DNA from: Xenopus tropicalis
Taxonomy: Eukaryota > Chordata > Amphibia > Anura > Pipidae
DNA length: 64,000 nucleotides
Direction of reading: 5' to 3'
Assembly: GCF_000004195.4 (NCBI RefSeq)
Contig: NC_030683.2
Coordinates: 47,815,358-47,879,357 of the forward strand
The notes beneath the pieces were generated by a model that did no database searches, was not told where the DNA came from, and was given only the letters and a program-made list of their open reading frames with translations. Below, in pieces: positions 9,285-20,340 of this stretch (positions within the stretch are counted from its first letter, which is position 1; each line of letters opens with the position of its first letter). The position numbers and the translations under genes are program-made.

Positions 9285-9553
9285 ACCACACCCCCCAGTG
9301 ATTGTAATCACTTACCTGATACCTGGGCCAGTGCTCCTGTTAGCAGAAAACTGCACCAGCCCGGGGTATTTGCGAGTGAGCAGTCCTCTTCCTTCCTCTT
9401 TCTTCTCGCTGCTTGCAAATGCACAGTAGAAAGAAAAGCTGAACTTTAACAAAAAAGCCAGCTTTTTCACTCACCCTGCATGATAGAAAATGGGAGGAAA
9501 CTAATAGCTTGCTTGCGGGTAACCCAGGCTGGTGTACTTTTCCTTCTCCCTTA
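9285..9553. mobile_element. T2-type palindromic MITE, degraded relative of 811-1168
   Basis: The GTAATCACTTACCTGATACC left part, the GCACCAGCCCGGGGTA block and the right-hand GGTAACCCAGGCTGGTG repeat the arm structure of the element at 811-1168. Both terminal TTAAAGG motifs are missing. It is non-coding and lies inside or beside LINE-like sequence. Confidence 0.65.
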
Positions 9554-9554
9554 A

Positions 9555-10900
9555 AAAACTAGAGGATATGCAATCAGGCTATATCACTATTGGTGGAGAC
9601 TTCAGTGTTCCCCTTCAACATGATAACATTAAAACCCTGGGAAAACCAACTTACAATCAAGAAACCAACAACCATGCAAACACATTCCAGGATTAACTAA
9701 TAACAAGTGCCCTATATGACATGTGAAGAATACAAAACCTATTCAAGACCTTCAACACCAAATTCAGGAGATAGAAAATAAAAAAGTAGAATGGCAGCTG
9801 CAGACTAAAGTTAATCAGATGCACAAAAAGCAACAATGTGACACAGCCCACCTTGCTAGCATACTCAAACTGGTGACTTTTTGTCAGATAATCACGGATT
9901 TTTTCGTAGCCGTTACGACTTGCGCGAATTGTCGCGACTTTTTCATAGCCATTACAAATTTCATGAATAGTCGCAACTTTTTCATAGCCATTATGACTTT
10001 CGGGAATTGTCGCGACTTTTTCATAGCCATTATGACTTTTGTGAATTGTCGCGACTTCTTCATAGCCATTACGACTTTCGCGAATTGTCGCGACTTTTTC
10101 GTATTGAGCGCTCGAAAAAGTCGCAAAATACCGATCATTACGAAAAAAACGCATTCGGACGCTTTTCGGACGTTCGTGGATTAGTAAATGTGCCCCTTAC
10201 AGGTGGGTTCGGGATGCCCAATATAAAAAAGTACTACTAGGCAACACCATCTATGGTCCACTGGCTCAACAGGAGCAAAGCGTAATCTCACCCCTTACCC
10301 TCCAATATATAATGTAGGCAACAGCCGCTGGCACCTATCTACGACAAACAGACATAATGCATACTACCACAGCTGTATTAGCATTGTAGCACTGTATTAA
10401 CATACAAATTAACTATCATATTACCCAGCCCTACAGACACCTATAGAGACCTTAGAAGCTTATATTCCATACCTTAAACAAACCAATTGGTGGAAGGAAT
10501 ACCTCAAAACTATGACCACTCCTCACACAGCCCCAAAGGCATTGCAACAATCTACAAAAGACTAACAGAAAAAAATGCATCAACAAAACTAACTAAAACA
10601 GAAATCAGAATTAAACATCACAGCTCCATTACTTTATTGGATCCAATGGTGAATGCAGTATATAAGTACAGTACTCCAATTACACTAAAAATACAACTGA
10701 TGGTACAAATTCAAAAAACTCCTACACTGATACAACCCCAACATACCAGCAACTTACTGGAGAAATTGCAAATGCAGGGTGATGACCTTAAATAGCACAA
10801 TTATGGACCACAAGAACCAATTTAGCCAAACTACCAACAATGAGATAGACTTAACAAAAGCATTATGTTGACTAAAATTTTTGTTTTTACCTTTTTATTA
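9555..10900 (+). pseudogene. Tx1/L1-like LINE ORF2 relic, interrupted
   Basis: TATCACTATTGGTGGAGACT at 9583 encodes ITIGGDFSV, resembling the GGDFN motif of the L1/Tx1 endonuclease domain. After the interruption, 10200-10240 encodes GGFGMPNIKKYY, the GGLGxPNxxxYY motif found after the reverse transcriptase in L1/Tx1 elements. Downstream to about 10,795 a 102-codon open stretch remains but has no clear domain. Stops and deletions are frequent, and the reverse-transcriptase core is absent. An unrelated MITE at 9886-10196 lies between the two parts. The clade call rests on two short motifs. Confidence 0.5.
9886..10196. mobile_element. Harbinger-like MITE with five 39-bp tandem repeats
   Basis: The right end GTAAATGTGCCCC followed by TTA matches the termini of the intact element at 57207-57713. 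The left terminus is missing. Between about 9900 and 10095 a 39-bp unit (core CATAGCCATTATGACTTT, AATTGTCGCGACTTTTTC) is repeated about five times. Because 39 is a multiple of three, 153-codon frames stay open on both strands (for example FFIAIMTFGNCRD). I treat these as repeat artefacts. Confidence 0.7.
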
Positions 10901-12600
10901 AAAAGTATAACACTGCTTTATTCTTGCACAGGAAAGACACTTGTTTGGAAATATTAAAATTAAGTAGGTCTAACTATATGTGGAGCAAATGGTGTGCAAA
11001 AGAATATGAGTTATAAAAGGCCCTTCATGCGCCCTATATCTACAGAATCCATACCCTGTTAGTTATGTATATAGTTATAAAGCGATCCAGGTTAAAGATT
11101 TTTTCCTATTTGGCAGCAGCCAAAAAATACCAACTTCAGTTGGAACTGTACAGATATGTTTATGTTAAGCCTTCTTTGTCATGTTTTATGGTACATAGAG
11201 TGAGATTACATCTCAGGAACCTCAGCTCAGCAAAAGAATTAAATCCATCATTTTAAGAACAAGGAACTATACTATACTATTTTGCTAGCTGATATTTTCC
11301 ATGTAGTATTCTAGACAGCTGCGATAGTGCATTTACCTTAGTAATGTTCCTAAAGTATGTTTTTTTTTTTTTTTTTGCTAGAGTTGTACTATATTAAACT
11401 ATAGAATTCAATGTAAAAACAATGGTAATGGCTTAGTAATGTTTTAAAAAATCAGCAGTATTTCTGGCTGCACAGAATACATTTAATCAAAAGGTATCAT
11501 GGCGACCCAGTGACCCAGCCTAACCTTATCTATTCTTGCCCGAGTTTTAGTATGCTGTGTCCCAGAAGCTGTGTCACACAATGCAATACTGCTGTCTTCA
11601 AATGTGCATAATACAGAGCCCAGGCAATACTGTTTAAAGCTACTGTATCTCAGGCTTGTCTGCATACTGTCACATCAGATTTCTGCAGTCAAGGGCGACG
11701 TGAGTGATCTGTTGTGACAGCACTTATCTTCAGCTTTGATCATTATAGTTTATCTAAATTTATTTTTCATACACTGTCATAACACTTAAATGAGAAAAAG
11801 AAAGATCTAGAGATAAAAAAAATGTATATACATTTCTGCCTCTCATTGACCAGGCTTGTCAATGAACTATAATTGCTTTTACAGGGGGAAGGCTTTTTAG
11901 TAGGTTGTGGATGTTAAGAGGAATTTCACTAAAGAAGAACAAACTGCAATATGTGCAGTGCTGGATTAAAGGGCTCACAGGCCTGGCACACTTTGCCTAT
12001 ATCCTCACATTAATTTAGTGTGGTACAAGGGCCAGAAATGTTCATAATAATATGGTAGCCACTGTAGGACAAGCCAACATGCCAAGGCAAGGTGATTTGG
12101 GTAGAATTAGGGAAGTAGCAGTTGTTTGTAAAGCCTTTTACACCATTTTTCTCTTTTGCCATTCCATTTTCTCATATTCCTTTTTTTCACACATTTGCAC
12201 CTTGTATTCTTATTCTTATATTGCCCTTGTACTTTTCTGCAAAGGTTTACCTTCTAATGTTGGCCATACAACAATAATGTAATTATTTTGTTTCTGTTTG
12301 GTGACTTTGCTGCAACAGTACTTTCCTACTATCATATAAATTCTGCTAGTTTCATGTATGAAATGTACAACCCTGACCCTCTTTCTGTAAAGAAATCACA
12401 ATAGAGTTTTACTAGCAAGAAGCAATAATGAATACAGGAAAATGTTGGATAAATATATTCTATATATATTTTCTATGTTTTACCAATCATGGATTCACAG
12501 TGAAATACCAATGACCCCAATGTATTTTGCATGGATAAAGACTACCTCTTGGGACACTGGCATAGCACCTGAACTTCAAACTGGCACTTATCTCTCTCTC
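10901..12600. other. No gene seen
   Basis: AT-rich sequence with a T-run at 11361-11376. The stretch near 11960-12020 (GGGCTCACAGGCCTGGCACA) may be an edge of a degenerate GGCC-rich repeat. No coding exon was recognised. Confidence 0.45.
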
Positions 12601-12602
12601 TC

Positions 12603-13905
12603 TTGGCCTTAGTGACACTGCCTTATCTTGGTTTTCATCTTATCTCTCAGATCGATTCTTCAGCGTCTCTTACAATGGAGCATCATCTTCTCCCCTGCCT
12701 CTTTCTGTCGGGGTTCCTCAAGGCTCTGTCCTGGGCCCCTTACTATTTTCTCTCTATACCTCCTCACTTGGCAAACTAATCAATTCTTTTGGCTTTCAGT
12801 ACCACCTCTATGCTGATGATACTCAGATTTATCTTTCCTCTCCTGATCTCAACCCAGAGCTTCTAACTCGCTTCCTGCCTGTCCGCTATCTCCACTTGGA
12901 TGTCCCAATGTTACCTTAGATTAAACCTCTCTAAGACTGAATTGGTTCTCTTTCCCCCATCCAACACCCACATTGTTTACGAGGTATCTATAAAGGTTAA
13001 CAATTCTACCATCACCCCATCTTCCCAGGCCCGGTGCCTTGGGGTTATCTTCGATTCTGCCATGTCCTTCACTTCTCATATCCAGTCACTTATCAAATCA
13101 TGTCACTTTCACCTAAGAAATATTTCCAAAATACAACCATTTATCACCCAAGATGCTGCCAAAATTCTTATTCACTCTCTTATAATATCTCGCCTGGACT
13201 ACTGTAACTCCCTTTTAATTGGCTTTCCCCTCCAAAGACTGTCCCCTCTCCAGTCCATAATGAATACTGCTGCCAGGCTCATACACCTCTCTAACCGCTC
13301 CTCCTCTGCCGTGCCACTCTGCCAATCCCTGCACTGGCTTCCCCTACCATCCAGGATAAAATTCAAACTAATGACTCTAATGACTGCATTCAAAGCAGTT
13401 CATAACTCTGCCCCACCCTACATCTCTGAACTTATCTCTAGGTACCATCCAACCCGCTTGTTACACTCCCTACTGACCTGCTCCTCAACTCCTCTCTCAT
13501 TCCCTCCTCACATGCTCGCATTCAAGACTTTGCAAGGGCTGCCCCCCTTCTCTGGAATTCACTCCCACAAACTATCAGACTTTCTCCCAATCTCTCTGCC
13601 TTCAAAAGATCTCTAAAAACACATTTATTTAGAGAAGCTTACCCTAATCTAGTTTAACATGACCTCAGTGTGCTGCTAAAAGCAATACCCTGTGCCACAC
13701 CTCACAACTCTGGTCATGCCCATTCCCACACCTTGTGTCTCAACCCTTTCTCCTTGTAGATTGTAAGCTCTTTTGGGCAGGGCTCTCTTCACCTCTTGTA
13801 TTGATTATTGATTGCTTTATATGTTACTCTGTATGTCCAATGTATGAAACCCACTTATTGTACAGCGCTGCGGAATATGTTGGCGCTTTATAAATAAATG
13901 TTAAT
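12603..13905 (+). pseudogene. L2-clade LINE, 5'-truncated ORF2 and 3' tail
   Basis: Three consecutive frames encode reverse-transcriptase and C-terminal sequence. About 12603-12875 carries [17 protein letters not shown] and [12 protein letters not shown] (catalytic YADD). About 12890-13500 carries [30 protein letters not shown] and LHWLPLPSRIKFK. About 13505-13657 carries RIQDFARAAPLLWNSLP, FKRSLKTHLFREAYPNLV and a stop. Two frameshifts separate them. The 3' UTR includes GTAAGCTCTTTTGGGCAGGG and ends GCGGAATATGTTGGCGCTTT plus ATAAATAAATG, typical of frog L2 tails. It is a dead copy lacking the endonuclease and 5' half. Confidence 0.85.
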
Positions 13906-13949
13906 AATTATAATATTGCAGTGTCACTTACTGTAACCTGTAGCACTTA

Positions 13950-14055
13950 ATACTCTTCTATTGTAAGCTCTATGGGACAGGGACCTCTATCCTCTTGTCT
14001 CTTTGTCACTTAGCTTTGTGGAATCTTTAATACAACTGTTTATTTATATATTTAT
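13950..14055 (+). mobile_element. Second LINE/SINE 3'-tail fragment
   Basis: TTGTAAGCTCTATGGGACAG followed by GGACCTCTATCCTCTTGTCT resembles the tail of the upstream L2 element but is a separate, shorter copy. Confidence 0.5.
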
Positions 14056-14057
14056 TT

Positions 14058-14170
14058 GTATCCAGAATGCCTGAGACCTGGGCTTTTCTGTATAAGAGGT
14101 CTTTCTGTAATTTGGATCTTCACAGCTTAGGTCTAATGAAAGATCATTTAAACATTAATTAAACCTAATA
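14058..14170 (+). mobile_element. TACAGGTATGGGA-family MITE, left fragment
   Basis: TATCCAGAATGCCTGAGACC and TCTGTAATTTGGATCTTCAC match the left third of the copies at 23585 and 28941. The right two thirds are missing. Confidence 0.7.
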
Positions 14171-16193
14171 ACTATAAGTCCTACTACCCCTAAAAACTAT
14201 AAGTCCTACTACCCATTATCTCATTCAAGGTTGGGAGGTCGGGAGATAGTGATACCCATCTTAGTGTGGCTGTATTGTTGTCACTTTTTATTCTCACTGT
14301 ACTTCTTTTAGTTCCTGACATGAGTATAATATAGTATCAAAAGTAGCCCTCAAAAATCTAATGCAATCGCATGGAAGTCAGCCTGGTGCCATTTTTGATG
14401 TATGGCATGTGAGTGACATCTCCGCACAATTCTTTTGGTTTAAGTATGCTGAACCTATTGATGCTGACTGCAAAGGGAACCATGTAGCTACTGCCTTGTC
14501 AGAAGGTGGCCCTAACTCCAGGGTTCTCCAGCATCAATAGGCACAGAAGCGTTCAATTTATAACGGAAGCCAGGAAGGATGGTGCCGAACTATTCATATT
14601 GTAAGGAAAGCATTTTGACCCAAGTACCTTTAATCAGAGTGGTCCACAACTGCACTTGCGGACGTACATGAGCCCTAAAGTGCCTTTGGAAATTATTTTC
14701 ACATTTTGGAAGTTATTCACAAACTGCTCTAACCAGTCAAATTGCAGCAGAGGGCCCCCTGTAGGGTGGCAAATGTGTGGGCCTGTTCGATTCCGTGTTT
14801 GGAAGGGGCCGCTAATACTTGGACCAACAAGTATTTTTACTTGTATCCTGACTTTCCACTTTAAAGCGATACAGTAAGCAGAAACTGGGCCTTCTCTCAT
14901 TCCTTTTAGTAAATGTATACTGGGAACTCTACCTGTACCTGGCTTTTGTAAGCAAAATTCACAATTTTTTTTACAGAGATACCATTATATTTATGGTAAC
15001 AGAACTGTAATTGTAGTGTCCTACAAAGCAATACAGAGACAAAAATAAATTACGGACTAATAGCCATATTAACTCATGGTCTGCCAGTTAAATTTCATAC
15101 GCCCAGTTTAGAGAATAATTTACTAAAAAAAGCAAACATTCATATGTGTATGATACACATTCAGTAGAAGCATGTTGGCCCATTTATTATTTTCTATGAG
15201 GACTGATTTATATAAAATGATAACACAGAATCCTTGGCAGCGTATTTTAGATTAAATAGAATATGCAGTAGAGGGCAGTATAACACAAGCTGAGGAATGT
15301 TCCTCATTTCACACACTGAATGCATCAACTTCTAAGACTTAAGACAACTACATCATTCTCGTATGTGCCTGGGGTACTAATGCATAGTGTACAACTACTT
15401 TGGACGGATAGCTAATGTAAATCTTTCTTATAAAGGTAACTCATAGTGCCGTTTCTGGGCTTTAACAAGTAAATGCAGTTCTTTTATGTAAATGTATTTC
15501 CACAAAAGCAAATAGAAATGTATTCATTCCTGCTAGAAAGTAACTTTCAAAGTATACTTTTATAAAAAAATGGTTTATTTTCTCTTCATAATCTACAAAG
15601 ATTTATGATACCTCTATGTGGAGCCTATAAATCGCTGGGTTATTTTATCTAGTACAGAGAATTCTCTAACATGCCTATTTAAAGACTCCAAAGTGCAGTA
15701 TCCAATCTTTCCTACCCGTGTGTTTCTGTCTTTTGTGAAATGTTATATTGGAACTGATAGGAAGAAGAACAGCCGAGCCATGTTACTCCGTGTATTACAA
15801 CTGTCTGTTGTAAATCGTCCCCAAAGTGTTTGTTGACAAATCATTGTTCAAGACCTCTATTGCTTTCCAATAAAAAGACTGTCTTTCTATCACTCCCAGA
15901 TTCATTCCTCTTGCCTTAGACCGAAAAAGAACCATATAAAGTGATAGTGGGGTAATTCTTGTCCAAGATCTTTCAGATGTGTTTACTGTACACCCTGGTA
16001 AGATTTATAGAGATTTAAAGGTATATAGTATGTATTTGCTAAAATGGAGACTAAGAAGCTTTTAGAGGAGCTGTAAAATTAATGCATATTCAGAAAGTAT
16101 CAACATATTCCAGGGGCTATGTTCTTTGCAGATGTGGTGCAGCATAAGGGCTTCTGTAATAACAAGATTGAAATGTGTCTTCTTAAAAGACCA
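14171..16193. other. No gene seen
   Basis: Unique-looking sequence. Overlapping frames of 73 and 88 codons on opposite strands at 14634-14900 show no domain or splice logic. Confidence 0.45.
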
Positions 16194-16790
16194 GGGGGCC
16201 GATTCACTAAAGGTCAATAAAACGAGCTATTTATAGCATGCGTTAAAATTTTTATCACTTTTTTTTGCGACTTAACGCTCGATTCACTAAAGGGACATTT
16301 GTCATAATTAAGAAGCGTTATTCTTTGCATTATTATTTTCTGCCACGTGCGTTATTTCCCGCCGCTTGCAATATTAGCGCACGATATTACGTACGTAACC
16401 ATTACTTTCTGAAAGCTACTGTTCTGAAAATGTCCATTTCCCTGCAAACTGGAGGCTACATTACTCTAGGGACAACACAGACTTGAAAAAATCCCACTGC
16501 AAAGTCCATATTGTGTTGCCAAAAGCTCAAGAACTGTACTTTTCTATAATTACCGCCTGCCCCAAGTAGGTGTTAATATTAAAGCGTTATTTTCTGCGTA
16601 TAACTCTTCATATGCGTTTGTGAATCATTCGTTAGTACTATTTCTATTTGCTAATTAACGCAATACGTTAGAAATAACGCTTTGCGATGATGCGTTTTTT
16701 TTCCGCATGCAATATGCGGATTAATGCATTCAAAATGACTGATGAATCGGTACTTATTTATCGCATGCTTTTTAACACCCCAGCTTTGTT
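16194..16790. mobile_element. MITE, GATTCACTAAAG family, right end degraded
   Basis: It begins GGGCCGATTCACTAAAGG, then AAAACGAGCTATTTATAGCA and TGCGTTAAAA. It shares the core TCCCTGCAAACTGGAGGCTA with the complete copy at 28385-28901. The right terminus has decayed to TGATGAATCGGTACTT near 16740. GCGTTA-type words recur throughout. It is non-coding. Confidence 0.75.
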
Positions 16791-17418
16791 CTTAAGGGCT
16801 GCCCTAAAGCCTTCAGGGCCTTGATTTGTGCTGCGCCTCCTGCTATTTTGTATGACGTGTGTGTGGGAGACACAACTGTCCGCCTCTTGTGAATTAAACA
16901 CTGTCTATGCAGGCATTGAGAAAGTGCGAAAAAGGGCAAATTACAGCCTTTTTTTGCACTGTGTGGGGAATCGCAAATGAAGCCTTTCATGTTGCTGTTT
17001 TATTATATTTCTCATTTAAGCATTAAATGGTCCAGTAGTTTTAATGTACGCTGCTGAGCTAAGCTCTGTCCTCTTCTCTTTCACTCTGTACTCTGAAATG
17101 GAATTTATATTTAACATATACAGGTACCATAATGTACGAGAGGACATATCAAATATATGGATAGGATATGTCAAATAGAAAAGTAATTTTTTACAACTTT
17201 ACTGTTCTTAAAGAAAACAACTTGACCAAAGATTTGTTTATAAATAAGCTTTAGGGTGTTATTCTTACTTATTAATATAAACATAAAGTCACAGAAGTAG
17301 ACCTTTAGCAAAGACAGGTATAGATTTTCTTAAAGCCCCTACCATATGTGAGAATTAAAAGCTTACAAGCCTGTCTTCATTCTACATGTATTTTATTGCC
17401 AATATATATATATATATG

Positions 17419-17454
<36 letters not shown>

Positions 17455-18305
17455 AAAATATTGATTAATAGATGATTTTGTTTTAAAAAAAAAATCATTA
17501 TGCACAGAGATTTGAAAAACCACAAGCCTTTCCCCACAACTTTTGCCCACAACTTCATAATCATTCATTAAAAAAAACACATTAAACACGTTCCCAACTA
17601 AGTTACATGAATATGAAGATGTGTGATTAATTAGCTCAATTTGCCACTAGGAGAATGCTTGTCACACAAGCATGGACACACGTACAGGGATTTAGTAAGT
17701 GCAGGATATCTTTAGCAATAGCACATTCTAGGAACTTGAGATAGTCAGTTATAGATAGTAAGAGCAGCTTCTTTGCTCCAACCAGGAGAGATAGCAGGGA
17801 TTATTCTTCTTTACATGCTCTGCTTCCTTAGTGAAGGGACCACAGTAGTGATATGAGTATCAGGCTTAGACTGATTCTCCCTGATCCAAGTCTGCTGTAT
17901 GGGATCCAGGCTTCTATAGGTAGAAACTCTAAGGACATTCTTTACTACCCAAGGTACTCTCCACAGTGGTGCATCTTTATTCTGCTTGCTCTGCACTGAA
18001 TCTGCAAATCCATTTGCTCAACATCTACTTTGTGATAACCCTGCATGGCATTTTGTTGGACAATAAAGTTGTTAAAATAAAAGTTGTTAGTTCCTGTTTG
18101 CTGCAAAAGAACTCCTTCTTTTCCATTACTAATTTTTCATCTGGCAGTGAGAGTTTAACAACACCATCCAAGTATACTTTTCCTCATAGCGAAGGCCCAT
18201 CTTGTGGAAAGGTCCAGTGTACCCCATGCTCTATCACTACCTGGACTTTTGTCTATCAGCCAAAAGGGGGTTACATATTTATGTTCTTCCCTTGTCTCCT
18301 TGCCT
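16791..18305. other. No gene seen; TA microsatellite at 17403-17450
   Basis: The only structured item is a (TA)n tract broken by GTATAA at about 17403-17450, which also generates spurious Ile/Tyr-rich frames on the minus strand. Confidence 0.5.
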
Positions 18306-18440
18306 GCCCTGTGGGTACCTTGGTTTCCTCCCAAACTTGAAAACATACAGTTAGGTTAATTAGCTCCTGATAAAATAGACCACTAGGTATTTAAGTGATA
18401 GGGACCTGATATTTTTGGAGGATTTGTTGATATATGCTAT
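18306..18440 (+). mobile_element. SINE-like fragment (V-SINE-type body)
   Basis: GTTTCCTCCCAAACTTGAAA followed by ACATACAGTTAGGTTAATTA and AGGGACCTGATAT is the familiar vertebrate SINE body that begins GTTTCCTCC. The tRNA-like head is missing here. A head-containing relative lies at 19809-20000. Confidence 0.5.
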
Positions 18441-18941
18441 TAGATTTACAAAGGGGAAGCAGGAGATGCAGTACAATCTCCAATGGCCGTCATTTCTCTC
18501 TGCAATGTTTATGCCCACCAGGAGATCACTCCTGCTCAGCACAAGTATTGTGGGCAGAAATGCAGTAAATGAGATTGGAATGCATCTCCTGCTTGCCCTG
18601 GCTGTCAAAGGAAATGGCAAAACATTTTGCCATCTGTTTGCCCTGAGTTCACAAAATCTCCTAGATTTTGCTAACTCACAGGCAAAGCAAATTTCCTCAA
18701 ATTCGATCATCACTGGTCAAGAAACATGTAGTTGGAATATTGGGGATTATTAATAACTTGATCTTGCTCTGCAATCTACAACATAGGCAATTTAAACAGA
18801 AAACCATCCATGCCAGAAGCCTTTGCAGGCTAATAGTCACAATCATCTGATATTCTTCATGCCTGTAATGGTTCACACCATGTGCCACTTATTAACACAC
18901 ACAGGTAGATATGCCTTGCACCATTACAAAAAGACAGGAAC
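18441..18941. other. No gene seen
   Basis: Two opposed frames of 112 and 117 codons overlap at 18360-18753. Neither shows a domain, and each is the shadow of the other. Confidence 0.45.
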
Positions 18942-19585
18942 AGTTACATAGTTACATAGGGCTGAAAAAAGACCATCAAGTTCAACCCTTCCAAGTAAAC
19001 CCAGCACACACAATTTACCAATCTTACACTTACCAATCTTTACTATCACATACATAAACTATATATACAACCATTAATATTAACGGTAGATATTAGTATC
19101 ACAATAGCCTTGGATACTATGCTTGTTCAAGAACTCATCCAGGCCCCTCTTAAAGGCATTAACAGAATCTGCCATTACCACATCACTAGGAAGGGCATTC
19201 CACAGCCTCACTGCCCTCACCGTGAAAAACCACCTACACTGCTTCAAATGGAAGCTCCGTTCCTCTAATCTAAAGGGGTGACCTGTGGTGCGTTGATTGG
19301 TTTTATGGGAAAAAAGAACATCCCCCATCTGCCTATAATCCCCTCTAATGTACTTGAACAGAGTATTCATGTCCCCTCGCAAGCGCCTCTTTTCCAGAGA
19401 AAACAACCCCAACCTCGATGGTCTAACCTCATAGCTTAAATCTTCCATCCCTTTACCAGTTTAGTTGCACGTCTCTGCACTCTCTCCAGCTCTTAAATAT
19501 CCTTCTTAAGGACTGGAGCCCAAAACTGCACTGCATACTCAAGGTGAGGCCTTACCAGGGACCTATAAAGGGGCAAAAAACAGTG
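18942..19585 (-). pseudogene. CR1 LINE 3' end, minus strand
   Basis: On the minus strand an open frame of 122 codons (19448-19080) encodes RPSRLGLFSLEKRRLRGDM, then FKYIRGDYRQ, RWFFTVRAVRLWNALPSDVV and FKRGLDEFL, followed by a stop. This is the C-terminal end of CR1-type ORF2 (RLGLFSLEKRRLRGDL, RxWNxLPxxVV). The 3' UTR continues to the terminal TATGTAACTATGTAAC repeat (plus-strand GTTACATAGTTACATA at 18942), typical of CR1 tails. Upstream coding sequence extends in fragments to about 19,585. It is a 5'-truncated dead copy. Confidence 0.85.
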
Positions 19586-19808
19586 GTCTAAACAATGCAA
19601 ATCTTTATTAAGGATAAGAAAGGGAACAACACCTTGAAGTGTGACAAATTACAAGGCTCAGACATTCCATTTGATTCTGAACCTATAATATCAGAACTCT
19701 ATATCACAGCAAATCCAAGTGCTTTAGACTTTTCAGTTGTGGATACTATATATTATTAGTTGGGTGAATAAAAACCTTCATAGGCATTTTGAACCAAGTA
19801 TGTTTAAT

Positions 19809-20000
19809 GGCATAGTGGTTTAGTCATCAGCACTGCTACCTTGCATTGCTGGGGTTCTGAGTTAATCTCTAAAAAGGTCACTATCTACAAAGAGTTTGTA
19901 TACTCTTCCCATGTCTGTGTGTTTCCTTAAGGGACAGTGTTTGTGTGAATGTGATGAGTTCTACTAGGGCAGGGACTGATGTGAGGGATAATCAGCTGTG
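19809..20000 (+). mobile_element. tRNA-like SINE (V-SINE type)
   Basis: The head GGCATAGTGGTTTAGTCATC (compare box A, GGCxxAGTGGTTAG) is followed by CTGGGGTTCTGAGTTAATCT, a decayed box B, then GAGTTTGTATACTCTTCCCA and TGTCTGTGTGTTTCCTT, and a tail with AGGGCAGGGACTGATGTGA. The order fits DANA-like V-SINEs. Its promoter is too degraded to be active. Confidence 0.55.
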
Positions 20001-20029
20001 ATCAGTAAGTGCTTTTAGGGCTGCAGGAT

Positions 20030-20340
20030 TCATGCCATCTATGTGTCAGGAGCACTCTGCTTTGTGGTAAAGTTAAAGATGGCGCCCATGACCGTAGTAG
20101 TGATGCGGTCTTCATGCGTGATGTCATCGCACTTGCTTAGAAAATGTAATATAAATACAAGCCAGAGACCTGGGTTAAATGCCCGAGTATAGGACTTTCT
20201 TATTAAGGTCTGGGTGTGCTGTAAATTGTTTTTTCTGACTGATCTACTGGTATTTGACCTTCCTGTCTGTTTCTGACCATCCTATTTGCTGCCTAAACTG
20301 ACCTGTGCCTGGAATAAGTTTTTGAGACCGATTAACCCTT
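20030..20340 (+). repeat. LTR-like or promoter-like repeat stretch
   Basis: TGTCAGGAGCACTCTGC is followed by GATGGCGCCCATGAC, a TGATGTCATCGCA CRE-like site, a TATA-like AATATAAATACAAGCC and then a CTGACC/CTGTCTG-rich leader. The order (enhancer-like, TATA, leader) suggests a solo LTR remnant, but no boundary repeats or internal coding domain were found. Confidence 0.3.

Noticed and set aside
9693..10184. Two 153-codon frames on opposite strands
   Set aside because: Both are produced by 39-bp repeats of a MITE; the peptides are purely periodic.
19805..19880. Functional tRNA gene at the SINE head
   Set aside because: Box B is degraded and no cloverleaf can be drawn; it is a SINE head at most.
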